A stretch of 64,000 nucleotides of DNA from contig JAFXGO010000008.1 of assembly GCA_017520185.1 (NCBI GenBank), forward strand, positions 1 through 64,000, in the 5' to 3' direction. Position numbers and translations under genes: made by a program. Of the stretch, positions 51,167 through 59,651 are shown piece by piece. The DNA is from Elusimicrobiaceae bacterium (GTDB lineage Bacteria; Elusimicrobiota; Elusimicrobia; Elusimicrobiales; Elusimicrobiaceae). How positions within the stretch are numbered: the stretch's first letter is position 1; each line of letters starts with the position of its first letter. The notes under the pieces are model-generated. The model was given only the letters and a program-made list of their open reading frames with translations. It had not been told where the DNA came from and did not search any database.

Positions 51167-51224
51167 TGGCTCCGCTAGTTGCCAAAGCAAGTACTGATAG
51201 GTACGGCGAAGGCAAGGCGGAGTC
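51167..51224 (+). repeat. Degenerate intergenic repeat, copy B
   Basis: GGCTCCGC at its left and GCGGAGTC at its right are near-perfect inverted ends. The interior resembles copy A at 49769-49843. The gap 51018-51324 has no supportable gene. Confidence 0.4.
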
Positions 51225-51263
51225 AAGAAACTTAAATATGGAAAATTGTTTGCTCATCAAACA

Positions 51264-51296
51264 ACAAGACACAAGAGGCAGACTCTTGTGTCTTGT
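51264..51296. other. Perfect 14-bp hairpin downstream of typA
   Basis: ACAAGACACAAGAG and CTCTTGTGTCTTGT with loop GCAGA. It follows the typA stop on the minus strand but lacks a T-run; it may protect the mRNA 3' end or work with Rho. Confidence 0.7.
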
Positions 51297-51324
51297 GCGT
51301 AAATCTTAATACCTGAAAAAGCCT

Positions 51325-53175
51325 TTATGCCATTTCTGCTTCCATCGCTTTTTCTTCAGCAATGGCGGCACGTTTACGCAAATGGTGCACCAAAATCTTC
51401 TTACGCAAGCGCAAAGAAGTGGGTGTGATTTCTACCAATTCATCAGGAGCAATATACTCCACCGCTTGTTCCAAACTCATTTGGCGCGGCGGTGTAAGCG
51501 TGTAGGATTCATCGCTAGACGAGCTACGCATATTGCTTAAATGTTTGGCCTTACAGGGATTGACCACAAGGTCATTATCGCGGGAGTTTTCCCCCACGAT
51601 TTGCCCCGCATATACTTTTTCTCCGGGATTTAAGAACAGCTCCCCTCCGTTTTCCAACGCAAACAACGCATAGGCCGTTGTCACGCCGTCTTCCTTAGCC
51701 ACTAACACGCCATTGTGACGCAAGGGCGGCAAATTGGCCTTAGGATAAAACCCATGAAAACTGTGGTGCATAATACCCGTACCACGAGTACCGGTTAAAA
51801 ATTCATTTTTAAAACCAATCAAGGCACGAGAAGGAATTAAATATTCCAAACGCAGGCGGTCTTCCCCTTCGGCCACCATATTTTCCAAACGGGCCGCACG
51901 TGTGCCGACTAAAGTAAATACAGCGCCTTGATGTTCGGATTTAATATCCAAGACTAAATATTCCATCGGCTCTAAAATTTGACCGTTTTCTTCTTTATAA
52001 ATTACTTCAGGAGAGGATACGGCAAGTTCAAACCCTTCGCGGCGCATACTTTCAATCAATACGGTCAAATGCAATTCCCCGCGTCCGTACACTTTAAATT
52101 TACCTTCTCCTTCTAAAGCCTCTACTTTTAACCCCACATTGGTTTGGGCTTCTTTTTCCAAACGATTTTTGAGGTGACGGCTGGTGACAAATTTACCTTC
52201 TTGACCGGAGAAAGGGCTATCATTGACCATAAAATCCATAGACATTGTCGGTTCGTCAATAGCCAAAGGAGGCAACGGTTTGGGAAATTCTGGCTGGCAC
52301 ATCGTGTCTCCTACATCTACGCCTTCTAAACCGGCGACAGACACGATATCACCCGCTTGGGCACTTTCCACTTCTTTCTTCCCCAGACCTTCAAACATTT
52401 CGATTTTAGCGGCTTTAGCAGTGCTCTGCGTGCCGTTTTGGTGCATCAAGAGTACGTTCTGCCCACGCGTAATTTTACCGGCCAAAATACGGCCGATACC
52501 CACATGGCCCAAGAAATTATTGTAATCCAACATGGTCACTTGCATTTGCAAGGGTTCATCGGGCATGGCCACCGGTGCCGGCACATGCGATAAAATAGTA
52601 TCAAACAAGGGAGCAATATCTTTGCCTTTTTCTTCCATGACAAGGCTGGCCCAACCTTCACGACCGGAGGCATAAAGTATCGGGAAATCAAGTTGTTCAT
52701 CGGTAGCACCCAATTCCATAAAAAGGTTAAATACTTCGTCCACCACTTCGCTGGGGCGGATATGCTCACGGTCCATTTTATTAATCACTACAATCGGGCG
52801 CAAACCTAAGGCTAAGGCTTTACGCAAGACAAAACGAGTTTGCGGCATGGGGCCTTCTACCGCGTCTACCATCAAAATAGCCCCGTCTACCATTCTGAGT
52901 ACGCGCTCTACTTCGCTGCCAAAATCTGCGTGTCCCGGAGTGTCAACAATGTTCACCGTATGATCTTTGTATTTTACAGAAGTACACTTAGCCAAAATGG
53001 TAATACCGCGTTCACGTTCCAACGGGTTAGAGTCCAGCACCGTTTCTTGCGCTTGGTCTTCTTTTACTGTAAACTGACCTGCTAATTTAAGCAAAGCATC
53101 TACCACAGTGGTTTTACCGTGATCTACGTGAGCGATAATGGCTACGTTGCGTACGTCTTGACGAACATTGTTCAT
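51325..53175 (-). CDS. typA: Ribosome-associated GTPase TypA/BipA
   Basis: 616 residues from ATG 53175. G1 [10 protein letters not shown]2 RERGITI, G3 DTPGHADF and G4 NKMDR are intact. EF-G-like domains III and V and the BipA C-terminal domain follow. Helps 50S assembly and stress/low-temperature growth. Confidence 0.95.
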   Translation of the reverse strand: MNNVRQDVRNVAIIAHVDHGKTTVVDALLKLAGQFTVKEDQAQETVLDSNPLERERGITILAKCTSVKYKDHTVNIVDTPGHADFGSEVERVLRMVDGAILMVDAVEGPMPQTRFVLRKALALGLRPIVVINKMDREHIRPSEVVDEVFNLFMELGATDEQLDFPILYASGREGWASLVMEEKGKDIAPLFDTILSHVPAPVAMPDEPLQMQVTMLDYNNFLGHVGIGRILAGKITRGQNVLLMHQNGTQSTAKAAKIEMFEGLGKKEVESAQAGDIVSVAGLEGVDVGDTMCQPEFPKPLPPLAIDEPTMSMDFMVNDSPFSGQEGKFVTSRHLKNRLEKEAQTNVGLKVEALEGEGKFKVYGRGELHLTVLIESMRREGFELAVSSPEVIYKEENGQILEPMEYLVLDIKSEHQGAVFTLVGTRAARLENMVAEGEDRLRLEYLIPSRALIGFKNEFLTGTRGTGIMHHSFHGFYPKANLPPLRHNGVLVAKEDGVTTAYALFALENGGELFLNPGEKVYAGQIVGENSRDNDLVVNPCKAKHLSNMRSSSSDESYTLTPPRQMSLEQAVEYIAPDELVEITPTSLRLRKKILVHHLRKRAAIAEEKAMEAEMA

Positions 53176-53343
53176 AAAAATTACTTTCTTCCGTATTAAA
53201 ATTTCTACAAAAAACAACCTCACCGCTTTGCAGGAGGTTTATCATAGCGGCCCTGTGCCGCGCAGCAGCTTTGTAGATGTATATATTTTATCATTTTTCG
53301 CTCGCGTACGAAAAGAGTACATTTGTGCCGAGAAAAAATTTAT

Positions 53344-53349
53344 TATAAT
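53344..53349 (+). promoter_or_regulatory. Probable leaderless promoter
   Basis: TATAAT ends 6 nt (AGCCGT) before the ATG at 53356; no Shine-Dalgarno. Confidence 0.55.
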
Positions 53350-53355
53350 AGCCGT

Positions 53356-53988
53356 ATGGAAAAGTTAATCAAAATTTTAATTGGTTTTGCTTTATTATAC
53401 GGCACGTATGCCCTGTTTCTAAAACGGTGGGATTACACTTCTAAAGAAAAAGAAAAAGAACTGCGCCAAGAATTAAAAAAAGCGGGTTTGTCTTCTTGTT
53501 ATTTTTTTATATTACCCAATCGTTTATTATTGTTTAATGTGCTAAGCGCAGGTGTGTTCTATTTTTATTGGATTTATAAACAATGGCAAGCCGTCCTCAG
53601 CGGATACAAAAACCTGAAAGGCACCAGCCTGAAATTCGGTCCTTTTGTGCGTGCCGTTTTCGGCTTGTTTTCTTTTTATCAATTAATGGCCATTGTAAAT
53701 CGCACCTGCGTTTATATGCATAAACCGCAGGCACTTTCTCATCTGTTTTGGGGAAGCATGTTATGGATAGGCGCAGGGGTAGCGCTGTCTTTTAATTTGC
53801 CGATTTGGGCGCGCATATTGGGAGCCTTTTTCTTCTTTTCTTCTTCTTATATTGCCCAAAAACAAATCAATCTCTTACCCAAACAAATCCCCCCGTCTAA
53901 ACTAAGATGGATAGAAATCTTGGTGATTTTCTGCGGTTGGATCTGGTGGGGCGGTGTAATATTTCTTTTTTTAAAACTGCGTTCTTAA
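53356..53988 (+). CDS. Polytopic membrane protein, possibly DUF4234-like
   Basis: 210 residues from ATG 53356, chosen because a TATAAT lies 6 nt upstream. About six membrane segments. LPNRLLLFNVLSAGVFYFYWIYK looks like the DUF4234 pattern, but this is a by-eye match. Function unknown. Confidence 0.6.
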   Translation: MEKLIKILIGFALLYGTYALFLKRWDYTSKEKEKELRQELKKAGLSSCYFFILPNRLLLFNVLSAGVFYFYWIYKQWQAVLSGYKNLKGTSLKFGPFVRAVFGLFSFYQLMAIVNRTCVYMHKPQALSHLFWGSMLWIGAGVALSFNLPIWARILGAFFFFSSSYIAQKQINLLPKQIPPSKLRWIEILVIFCGWIWWGGVIFLFLKLRS

Positions 53989-53995
53989 CTCACTA

Positions 53996-54024
53996 AAAAG
54001 GCCGCCCGTTTGGGCGGCCTTTTC
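53996..54024. terminator. Bidirectional terminator
   Basis: AAAAAGGCCGCCC/GGGCGGCCTTTT with a 3-nt loop between convergent genes. Confidence 0.9.
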
Positions 54025-54041
54025 ATACATCTTTTACAAAC

Positions 54042-55040
54042 TTATTGGGCTTGGCTGATGGCTACGGCTACGGCTACGGTAGCACCTACCATCGGGTTAT
54101 TACCCATACCGATAAGACCCATCATTTCCACGTGGGCAGGCACGGAGGAAGAACCCGCAAATTGGGCATCACCATGCATACGACCCATCGTATCAGTCAT
54201 ACCATAAGAGGCAGGACCGGCGGCCATATTGTCCGGATGCAAGGTGCGGCCTGTACCGCCACCGGAAGCAACGGAGAAATATTTTTTGCCGTTTTCAATG
54301 GCCCATTTCTTGTACGTACCGGCTACCGGATGTTGGAAACGGGTCGGGTTGGTAGAGTTTCCGGTGATGGATACATCCACCCCTTCGTGACGCATAATGG
54401 CTACGCCTTCGTTTACATCATCGGCACCATAGCATTTCACTTTGGCTTTGTCACCATCGGAGAAAGCTTTTTCGCTTACGATTTTGAGTTCACCGGTGTG
54501 ATAGTCATATTCAGTTTCCACAGAGGTAAAACCGTTGATGCGGGAAATGATGTAAGCAGCATCTTTACCCAAACCGTTCAAGATAACGCGCAAGGGTTCT
54601 TTGCGCACTTTGTTGGCAGTGCGAGCAATACCGATAGCACCTTCGGCAGCGGCGAAACTTTCATGGCCGGCCAAGAAGCAGAAACATTTGGTTTCTTCTC
54701 TTAAAAGCATAGCACCCAAATTACCGTGACCCAAGCCTACGGCACGTTGATCAGCCACAGAACCGGGAATGCAGAAACTTTGCAAACCTAAACCGATTTT
54801 TTCAGCGGCTTCGGCAGCGGTTTTGACACCGGATTTAAAAGCAATGGCAGCACCTACGGTGTAGGCCCAGACAGCGTTTTCAAAAGCGATCGGCTGAATG
54901 CCTTTAACGATTTTTTCTACATCTACGCCTTTGTCCAAACAAATTTGGCGTGCTTCTTCAAGGTCTTTGATACCGGCTTGTTGCAAAGCGGCATTAATTT
55001 TGTCAATTCTTCTTTCGTATCCTTCAAACGTAATGCTCAT
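54042..55040 (-). CDS. GGGtGRT protein
   Basis: 332 residues. SVASGGGTGRTLHPDNMAAG (about 255-275) holds the family's namesake motif and the Gly-rich C-terminus (MGLIGMGNNPMVGATV) is conserved. Family function is undefined; it is typically encoded next to a NifU-like scaffold, as here (17 bp downstream of it), suggesting an Fe-S role. Confidence 0.85.
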   Translation of the reverse strand: MSITFEGYERRIDKINAALQQAGIKDLEEARQICLDKGVDVEKIVKGIQPIAFENAVWAYTVGAAIAFKSGVKTAAEAAEKIGLGLQSFCIPGSVADQRAVGLGHGNLGAMLLREETKCFCFLAGHESFAAAEGAIGIARTANKVRKEPLRVILNGLGKDAAYIISRINGFTSVETEYDYHTGELKIVSEKAFSDGDKAKVKCYGADDVNEGVAIMRHEGVDVSITGNSTNPTRFQHPVAGTYKKWAIENGKKYFSVASGGGTGRTLHPDNMAAGPASYGMTDTMGRMHGDAQFAGSSSVPAHVEMMGLIGMGNNPMVGATVAVAVAISQAQ

Positions 55041-55057
55041 ATTGTTATCTCCTAGGC

Positions 55058-55759
55058 TTACTCTTTGCGGGGGTCAATTTTCTTGACGGCATCTTCAAAG
55101 CGGCCATAGGTTTTGACATTGTCTTCAAAAGCCTTTTTGGCGTCGGTGCCTTTCTTAATGGCGTCCATCATTTTGCCCAAGTGGACAAATTTATAACCGA
55201 TGATTTCGTTGTTGGCATCTAAACCGATTTCAAGCACATAACCTTCGGCCATTTCCAAATAGCGGGGGCCTTTGGCTTGAGTACCGTACATGGTGCCTAC
55301 TTGGCTGCGGTGACCTTTACCCAAGTCTTCCATACCGGCGCCGATGGGCAAACCGTCTTCAGAAAAAGCACTTTGTGTGCGGCCATAAACGATTTGCAAG
55401 AAAAGTTCGCGCATGGCGGTGTTGATAGCGTCACAAACGAGGTCAGAGTTTAAAGCTTCCAAAATCGTTTTTCCCGGTAAAATTTCTGCAGCCATAGCAG
55501 CAGAGTGAGTCATACCGGAGCAGCCTAAGGTTTCCACTAAGGCTTCTTTAATCACGCCGCCTTTGACGTTCAACGTCAATTTGCAGGCGCCTTGTTGCGG
55601 GGCACACCAACCCACACCGTGGGTCAGACCGCTGATATCGCTGATTTGTTTGGCTTTTACCCATTTTCCTTCTTCAGGAATCGGGGCCGGATCGTGCTTA
55701 GCGCCTTTGCAAACGCAGCACATTTCCTTTACTTCAGGGGTGCATTTTTCGCAGCTCAT
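55058..55759 (-). CDS. NifU-like Fe-S cluster assembly scaffold
   Basis: 233 residues. An N-terminal Cys cluster (CEKC, CCVCKGAKH) precedes an IscU/NifU-type core with GVGWCAPQQGAC and VETLGCSGMTHSAAMAAE. This is the divergent form found next to GGGtGRT genes. Likely a scaffold for Fe-S clusters; probably co-transcribed with 54042-55040. Confidence 0.8.
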   Translation of the reverse strand: MSCEKCTPEVKEMCCVCKGAKHDPAPIPEEGKWVKAKQISDISGLTHGVGWCAPQQGACKLTLNVKGGVIKEALVETLGCSGMTHSAAMAAEILPGKTILEALNSDLVCDAINTAMRELFLQIVYGRTQSAFSEDGLPIGAGMEDLGKGHRSQVGTMYGTQAKGPRYLEMAEGYVLEIGLDANNEIIGYKFVHLGKMMDAIKKGTDAKKAFEDNVKTYGRFEDAVKKIDPRKE

Positions 55760-55908
55760 TTAGATCTCCTATAAAGAATATAAATCTTACCTATATATTT
55801 TACAAAAAAATATATGCATATAGTACGTTTGATTATGATAAATCTATTGCTTTTTTTTTATAACATTTTTACAATGGGAATAAGATGCCCGAAAACAGGA
55901 GTCATATC

Positions 55909-57084
55909 ATGAGCCTTAAAATCCAATTAACCGATCTTCCCACCGTCACTTTTGCTTGTGGGCCCAGCCAAGCGCACCCCGTTTTTAGACAAACTCCTCT
56001 TTGCCAAACTTTTTTTGAACGTAATCACCGCGCCTTAGATATTTCTACGGAAGGGTTATACAAACAAGCCACAGACTATTTAAGAAAATTATTAGATTTG
56101 CCAAAAGATTATACCGTTATTTTCTTTATGGGAGGGGCCACCCCTGCCTTAGATGCGGTGGTATGGAGTTTAACCAAAAAGTCCATTTCCGGCTTAAGTT
56201 TCGGCTCTTTTGCCAAACGATGGTGTGAAAATTTGGCCGGACGCTTAGAAGATAGTGTCTTAAAAGATTTTAAAAAACCGAACGGAGGAGCCCTTTTCCC
56301 TACAGAAAAACCCGATTATCAGGCAAGTTTGGTTCTATTAACACCCAACGAAACATCTACCGGAGTACAAATTCCAAATGAATATTTGGAAGATGCCTGG
56401 AAAAGAAAATCGGAAGACACATTAATCGCGTGGGACTGCACCTCTTGCGCCGGTGGCAGAGTGTTGCCGAAAGATAAGTTTGATGTAATGGTTTTTTCTA
56501 TGCAAAAATGCTTTGGCGCAGGTGGCGGCAGCAGCGTAATTATTTTAAGCCCAAAAGCCATTGAGCGTTTACAGGAAGTAAAAAAATTACGTTCTATACC
56601 TTATTGCTTAGACCTCTCTTATGCGGTAGAAAAAGCACAACACAAAATACAAACGGTTAATACTCCTAACACAACCAATATATGGCTTTTAAATCAGGCC
56701 TGCAAATGGATGAATGACAACGGCGGACTCCCGGCAATGGACCGCTTGTGCCGTCAACACGCCAAGTACTTATTAGATTGGGCTGCCCAAACAGACTGGC
56801 TGGAACCATTGGTCAAACAAGAGGATTACCGCTCTTACACTACTTTAACCTTTGAAGTGACGGACCCTTCTATAAATGCCGACGACATCAGCAAAATTCT
56901 TCAACAAACAGGCGCACCTAATTTGCAAGACGGCCTCAAAAAATATAGTGAAGTAAAACAAAATTCCTTTCGTGTTGCCTGCTTTCCGTTTGTAGATATT
57001 GACGGCACTGCTCAATACGAAAAATTAACACGCACCTTAGATACAATCGCACACTTCTTGCGTACCCACAGCGCAAAAAAGTAG
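55909..57084 (+). CDS. serC: Phosphoserine aminotransferase
   Basis: 391 residues from ATG 55909 (AGGAG 7 nt upstream). Class V aminotransferase resembling the archaeal/alphaproteobacterial SerC type: WDCTSCAGG, PKDKFDVMVFSMQK with the PLP lysine, then CFGAGGGSS. Converts phosphohydroxypyruvate to phosphoserine. SerA or SerB are not in the window. Confidence 0.85.
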   Translation: MSLKIQLTDLPTVTFACGPSQAHPVFRQTPLCQTFFERNHRALDISTEGLYKQATDYLRKLLDLPKDYTVIFFMGGATPALDAVVWSLTKKSISGLSFGSFAKRWCENLAGRLEDSVLKDFKKPNGGALFPTEKPDYQASLVLLTPNETSTGVQIPNEYLEDAWKRKSEDTLIAWDCTSCAGGRVLPKDKFDVMVFSMQKCFGAGGGSSVIILSPKAIERLQEVKKLRSIPYCLDLSYAVEKAQHKIQTVNTPNTTNIWLLNQACKWMNDNGGLPAMDRLCRQHAKYLLDWAAQTDWLEPLVKQEDYRSYTTLTFEVTDPSINADDISKILQQTGAPNLQDGLKKYSEVKQNSFRVACFPFVDIDGTAQYEKLTRTLDTIAHFLRTHSAKK

Positions 57085-57199
57085 GGCTAGGAATAAATTT
57101 TAAAAAGCCCTTGCATTGGGCGTACGGATTTGCTAGATTAGACAAACAGCGTGTTATTAAACGCTGAAACAGATTTGAAAATATAAAGGGGTGTTGTAT

Positions 57200-57577
57200 A
57201 TGGTTATCAAAAAAAATACCAAAGAAACCTTGACCGCTGCCGAAATCAAGGAAATTAAAAAACAATTGGAAGAATTAAAGGCTGATGCCGAAAAACGTTT
57301 AAAAGAAAAAAAAGATATGGATATGCCCGAAGCCGAAGTGGGTGACCCGATTGATGCTGCCAGCCAAAGTTTGGATAAAGAAATTTTATTTGAACTTTCC
57401 GGTAATTCTCATAACACCATCGGACAAATAGAAGCGGCCTTGCGCAAAATTGAAAAAGGCATCTATGGCCGTTGCGAACTTTGCCGCCAACCCATTCCCA
57501 AAAAACGCATTAAGGCACTTCCTTTTGCGCGCTACTGCATTCATTGTCAGACCTCGTCTGAAAATAATCGCGGTTAA
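57200..57577 (+). CDS. DksA/TraR-type zinc-finger protein
   Basis: 125 residues from ATG 57200 (AAGGGGTG 7 nt upstream). Coiled-coil N-terminal half (EIKEIKKQLEELKADAEK) and a C4 zinc finger CELC-x17-CIHC. The tip DPIDAASQS resembles DksA's DxxDxA motif, so binding to RNA polymerase's secondary channel is plausible. Confidence 0.85.
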   Translation: MVIKKNTKETLTAAEIKEIKKQLEELKADAEKRLKEKKDMDMPEAEVGDPIDAASQSLDKEILFELSGNSHNTIGQIEAALRKIEKGIYGRCELCRQPIPKKRIKALPFARYCIHCQTSSENNRG

Positions 57578-57620
57578 TTTGTACCCAAAAGCCCATATCA
57601 CAATTGCTTTTTTAAGAAGA

Positions 57621-57648
57621 AAAAACCCCTTGCAACGCAAGGGGTTTT
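57621..57648 (+). terminator. Terminator
   Basis: AAAACCCCTTGC/GCAAGGGGTTTT stem after the DksA-like gene. Confidence 0.9.
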
Positions 57649-57667
57649 AAATTGTTTTAATTACTTT

Positions 57668-58546
57668 TTACCACAAGTTTTTTAAGAAATGATAAATATC
57701 TTTCATCAAACTGGAGATACCATGTTCTCCCTGCATTTGATAACTTCTGGCCACATTATTATAACCTTCCCTATAAGTTTCTTTCACATCAGAGGCCAAC
57801 TCTCCAGCAGCTTTGCAAGCATCATTAATGGTTTGGCACATGGCGTCTCCCTGCATTTGGTAGCTTCTGGCCACATTATTATAACCTTCCCTATAATTTC
57901 TTCCTATCCAGAGGCAAGTACCATTGATCAGTTGGCACATGGCATCTCCCTGCATTTGGTAGCTTCTGGCCACATTATTATAACCTTCCTTATAATTTCT
58001 TCCTATCCAGAGGCAAGTACCATTGATCATTCGGCACATAGCTTGACCTTGTAAAGAGTAGCTAATTGCTACATTGTTATAACCTGCTTCATAATTTTTT
58101 TCTACCCAAGAAAGTATATCTTTGATGGTTTGAGAGGTGGCTTGACCTTGCAAATCATAACTTTTGGCTACATTGTTATAGGCAACCGCGTAGGCTTTCC
58201 ACCAATTTGAAGCCGCTTCTTTAGAAGCTTGAACAGTTTGAGGATTTAAGGCATATTGAGGATTAGCAAAACTGTTCATAATGTCCACACAAAAATTCAA
58301 AGCTTTTTGGCCTTTTTCTGTCAATACGATGACTTTCGGTTGAACATTATGATTTTCCGTAATTCCCAAACAAAAACCATATACTGCTGAAACATCAAGA
58401 GCGTTATCCCATTCTCCTCTAACAGCACTAGTGTTAGCCGCTTCTATAGCCGTAGCAAAAGAATCATTCATCTCTTGCTGAGTTTTTGCAGAAGCGATAA
58501 CAGGAAACAAACTTACTACTAAAACAGCCATGAACAGTTTTTTCAT
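57668..58546 (-). CDS. Secreted protein with tandem 33-residue repeats
   Basis: 292 residues with a signal peptide ending VIASA. The C-terminal 165 residues are five units beginning YNNVA-x-SY-x(2)-QG, most 33 residues long, some containing MC..I(N/K)GTCLWIGRNY(K/R)EG. The DNA of the middle units is nearly identical (57830-58040), a sign of recent expansion. No named domain. Promoter element copy 5 precedes it. Confidence 0.7.
   Translation of the reverse strand: MKKLFMAVLVVSLFPVIASAKTQQEMNDSFATAIEAANTSAVRGEWDNALDVSAVYGFCLGITENHNVQPKVIVLTEKGQKALNFCVDIMNSFANPQYALNPQTVQASKEAASNWWKAYAVAYNNVAKSYDLQGQATSQTIKDILSWVEKNYEAGYNNVAISYSLQGQAMCRMINGTCLWIGRNYKEGYNNVARSYQMQGDAMCQLINGTCLWIGRNYREGYNNVARSYQMQGDAMCQTINDACKAAGELASDVKETYREGYNNVARSYQMQGEHGISSLMKDIYHFLKNLW
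57716..58180 (-). repeat. 99-bp coding tandem repeats
   Basis: Repeats of TGGCCACATTATTATAACC-type DNA recur roughly every 99-120 bp (57750, 57870, 57970, then diverged 58069 and 58168). They encode the 33-residue units. Confidence 0.8.
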
Positions 58547-58581
58547 TTTTTTCTCCTCTTTTTTACTGATCTTATATTGAT

Positions 58582-58646
58582 AGTATAACAGTATTACTAT
58601 TTTAATAATAGGGCCTTTGGTCCTATAAATTGGTGGATTTTGGTCC
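58582..58646 (-). promoter_or_regulatory. Tripartite GGNCC element and promoter, copy 5
   Basis: On the minus strand: ATAGGACCAAAA, 23 bp to TAGGACCAAAGGCCC (58611-58625), then TATTAT (-35), a 17-bp spacer and TATACT (-10, 58582-58587). The start at 58546 is 65 nt from the core. Confidence 0.65.
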
Positions 58647-58669
58647 TATATTTTTTCTAGGACGCCACA

Positions 58670-58696
58670 AAAAACCTTCCCGAAGGAAGGTTTTTA
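58670..58696 (-). terminator. Terminator of RDD gene
   Basis: AAAAACCTTCC-CGA-GGAAGGTTTTT stem just after the stop at 58699. Confidence 0.85.
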
Positions 58697-58698
58697 TT

Positions 58699-59547
58699 TT
58701 AAAATTCCGGATAAGTGACAAGGGTTTTTTTAACGTCTTTGGCTCTGGCAGTAATTTTATATTTTTTATCCGTCACGCCAATGCGGAAGCCTTTATTATC
58801 CAATACTTTATGAGTATCACGCTGAAATTGCACCGGATCTCCCGACAAAATAGACAAACGCAACAAATCATTGGTGTAATAACCATAATTAATGCGGTGT
58901 ACTTCTTCCAGATAACCGATTTTTTCCAAATGATTTTTTGCTTTTAAAATCAAACGTTTCTGCGCAAAAGAACCATCTCCGAAAATTTGGGAATAAAACA
59001 CGAAGGAAAACAAAGCAAGCCATATAATACCTGTCACAGTAAGGATTGCATTTTCGGCAAAACTTTTTTCCCGCGATTGCAACACCACACTACCGGCCAG
59101 ATAATCCTGCAAAGCGCGATGTTTATCATCAATAAAAGCCAACAAAAAACCACACATCAACAGCAAGGCACTGATTACATAACCCACCGCCCGAATAAAA
59201 GAGTGCAGCAAACTCAGCGGCTCTGCCGTATGCTGGTCTATCACCACAATTCCTACTAATTTTTTACCCAATGTACTGCGACCGCCACAGGTAAACAAAG
59301 TTTCGTACACTACAAAAGCCGGCACAATACCTGCCAAAGCCCAATAAATCTGCTCTAAATCAAGCTGACAAAGTTTAAATAAAATGGCTAAGAAAATTTG
59401 ATAAACAAACAACACTACTCCGGCATCAATTAACAATGCTACAAAGCGCTCTATAACACCGGCCAATACAGGACCTTGCGCTTCTTGTTGCGGTTGCTGA
59501 ACTTGAGGGGCATCTTCCATAATATTAATACGATATTCTTCGCTCAT
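58699..59547 (-). CDS. RDD-family membrane protein
   Basis: 282 residues. RDD domain (about 28-150) with RFVALLIDAGVVL, GKKLVGIVV and DDKHRALQDYLAGSVV, three to four membrane helices. A further helix and soluble C-terminal domain (about 165-282) are present. Substrate unknown. AGGAGAAA precedes the ATG. Confidence 0.8.
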   Translation of the reverse strand: MSEEYRINIMEDAPQVQQPQQEAQGPVLAGVIERFVALLIDAGVVLFVYQIFLAILFKLCQLDLEQIYWALAGIVPAFVVYETLFTCGGRSTLGKKLVGIVVIDQHTAEPLSLLHSFIRAVGYVISALLLMCGFLLAFIDDKHRALQDYLAGSVVLQSREKSFAENAILTVTGIIWLALFSFVFYSQIFGDGSFAQKRLILKAKNHLEKIGYLEEVHRINYGYYTNDLLRLSILSGDPVQFQRDTHKVLDNKGFRIGVTDKKYKITARAKDVKKTLVTYPEF

Positions 59548-59604
59548 ATTTTCTCCTAAAAAACCTTACTTGTATTATAACAAGTTTTTCCCCTTTTTGA
59601 ATAA

Positions 59605-59639
59605 AAAAAACCCCGCCTCATCAAGAGACAGGGTTTTTT
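59605..59639 (-). terminator. Terminator of the SSS gene
   Basis: AAAACCC-CGC-CTC...GAG-ACA-GGGTTTT imperfect stem with T-run on the minus strand. Confidence 0.75.
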
Positions 59640-59651
59640 AAGACTTAATGT

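Noticed and set aside
57085-57190. AAAAAGCCCTTGCAT upstream of the DksA-like gene as a sixth GGNCC element
   Set aside because: Only the GCCC-TTG part matches; the GGNCC site 8 bp before and the distal site are missing.
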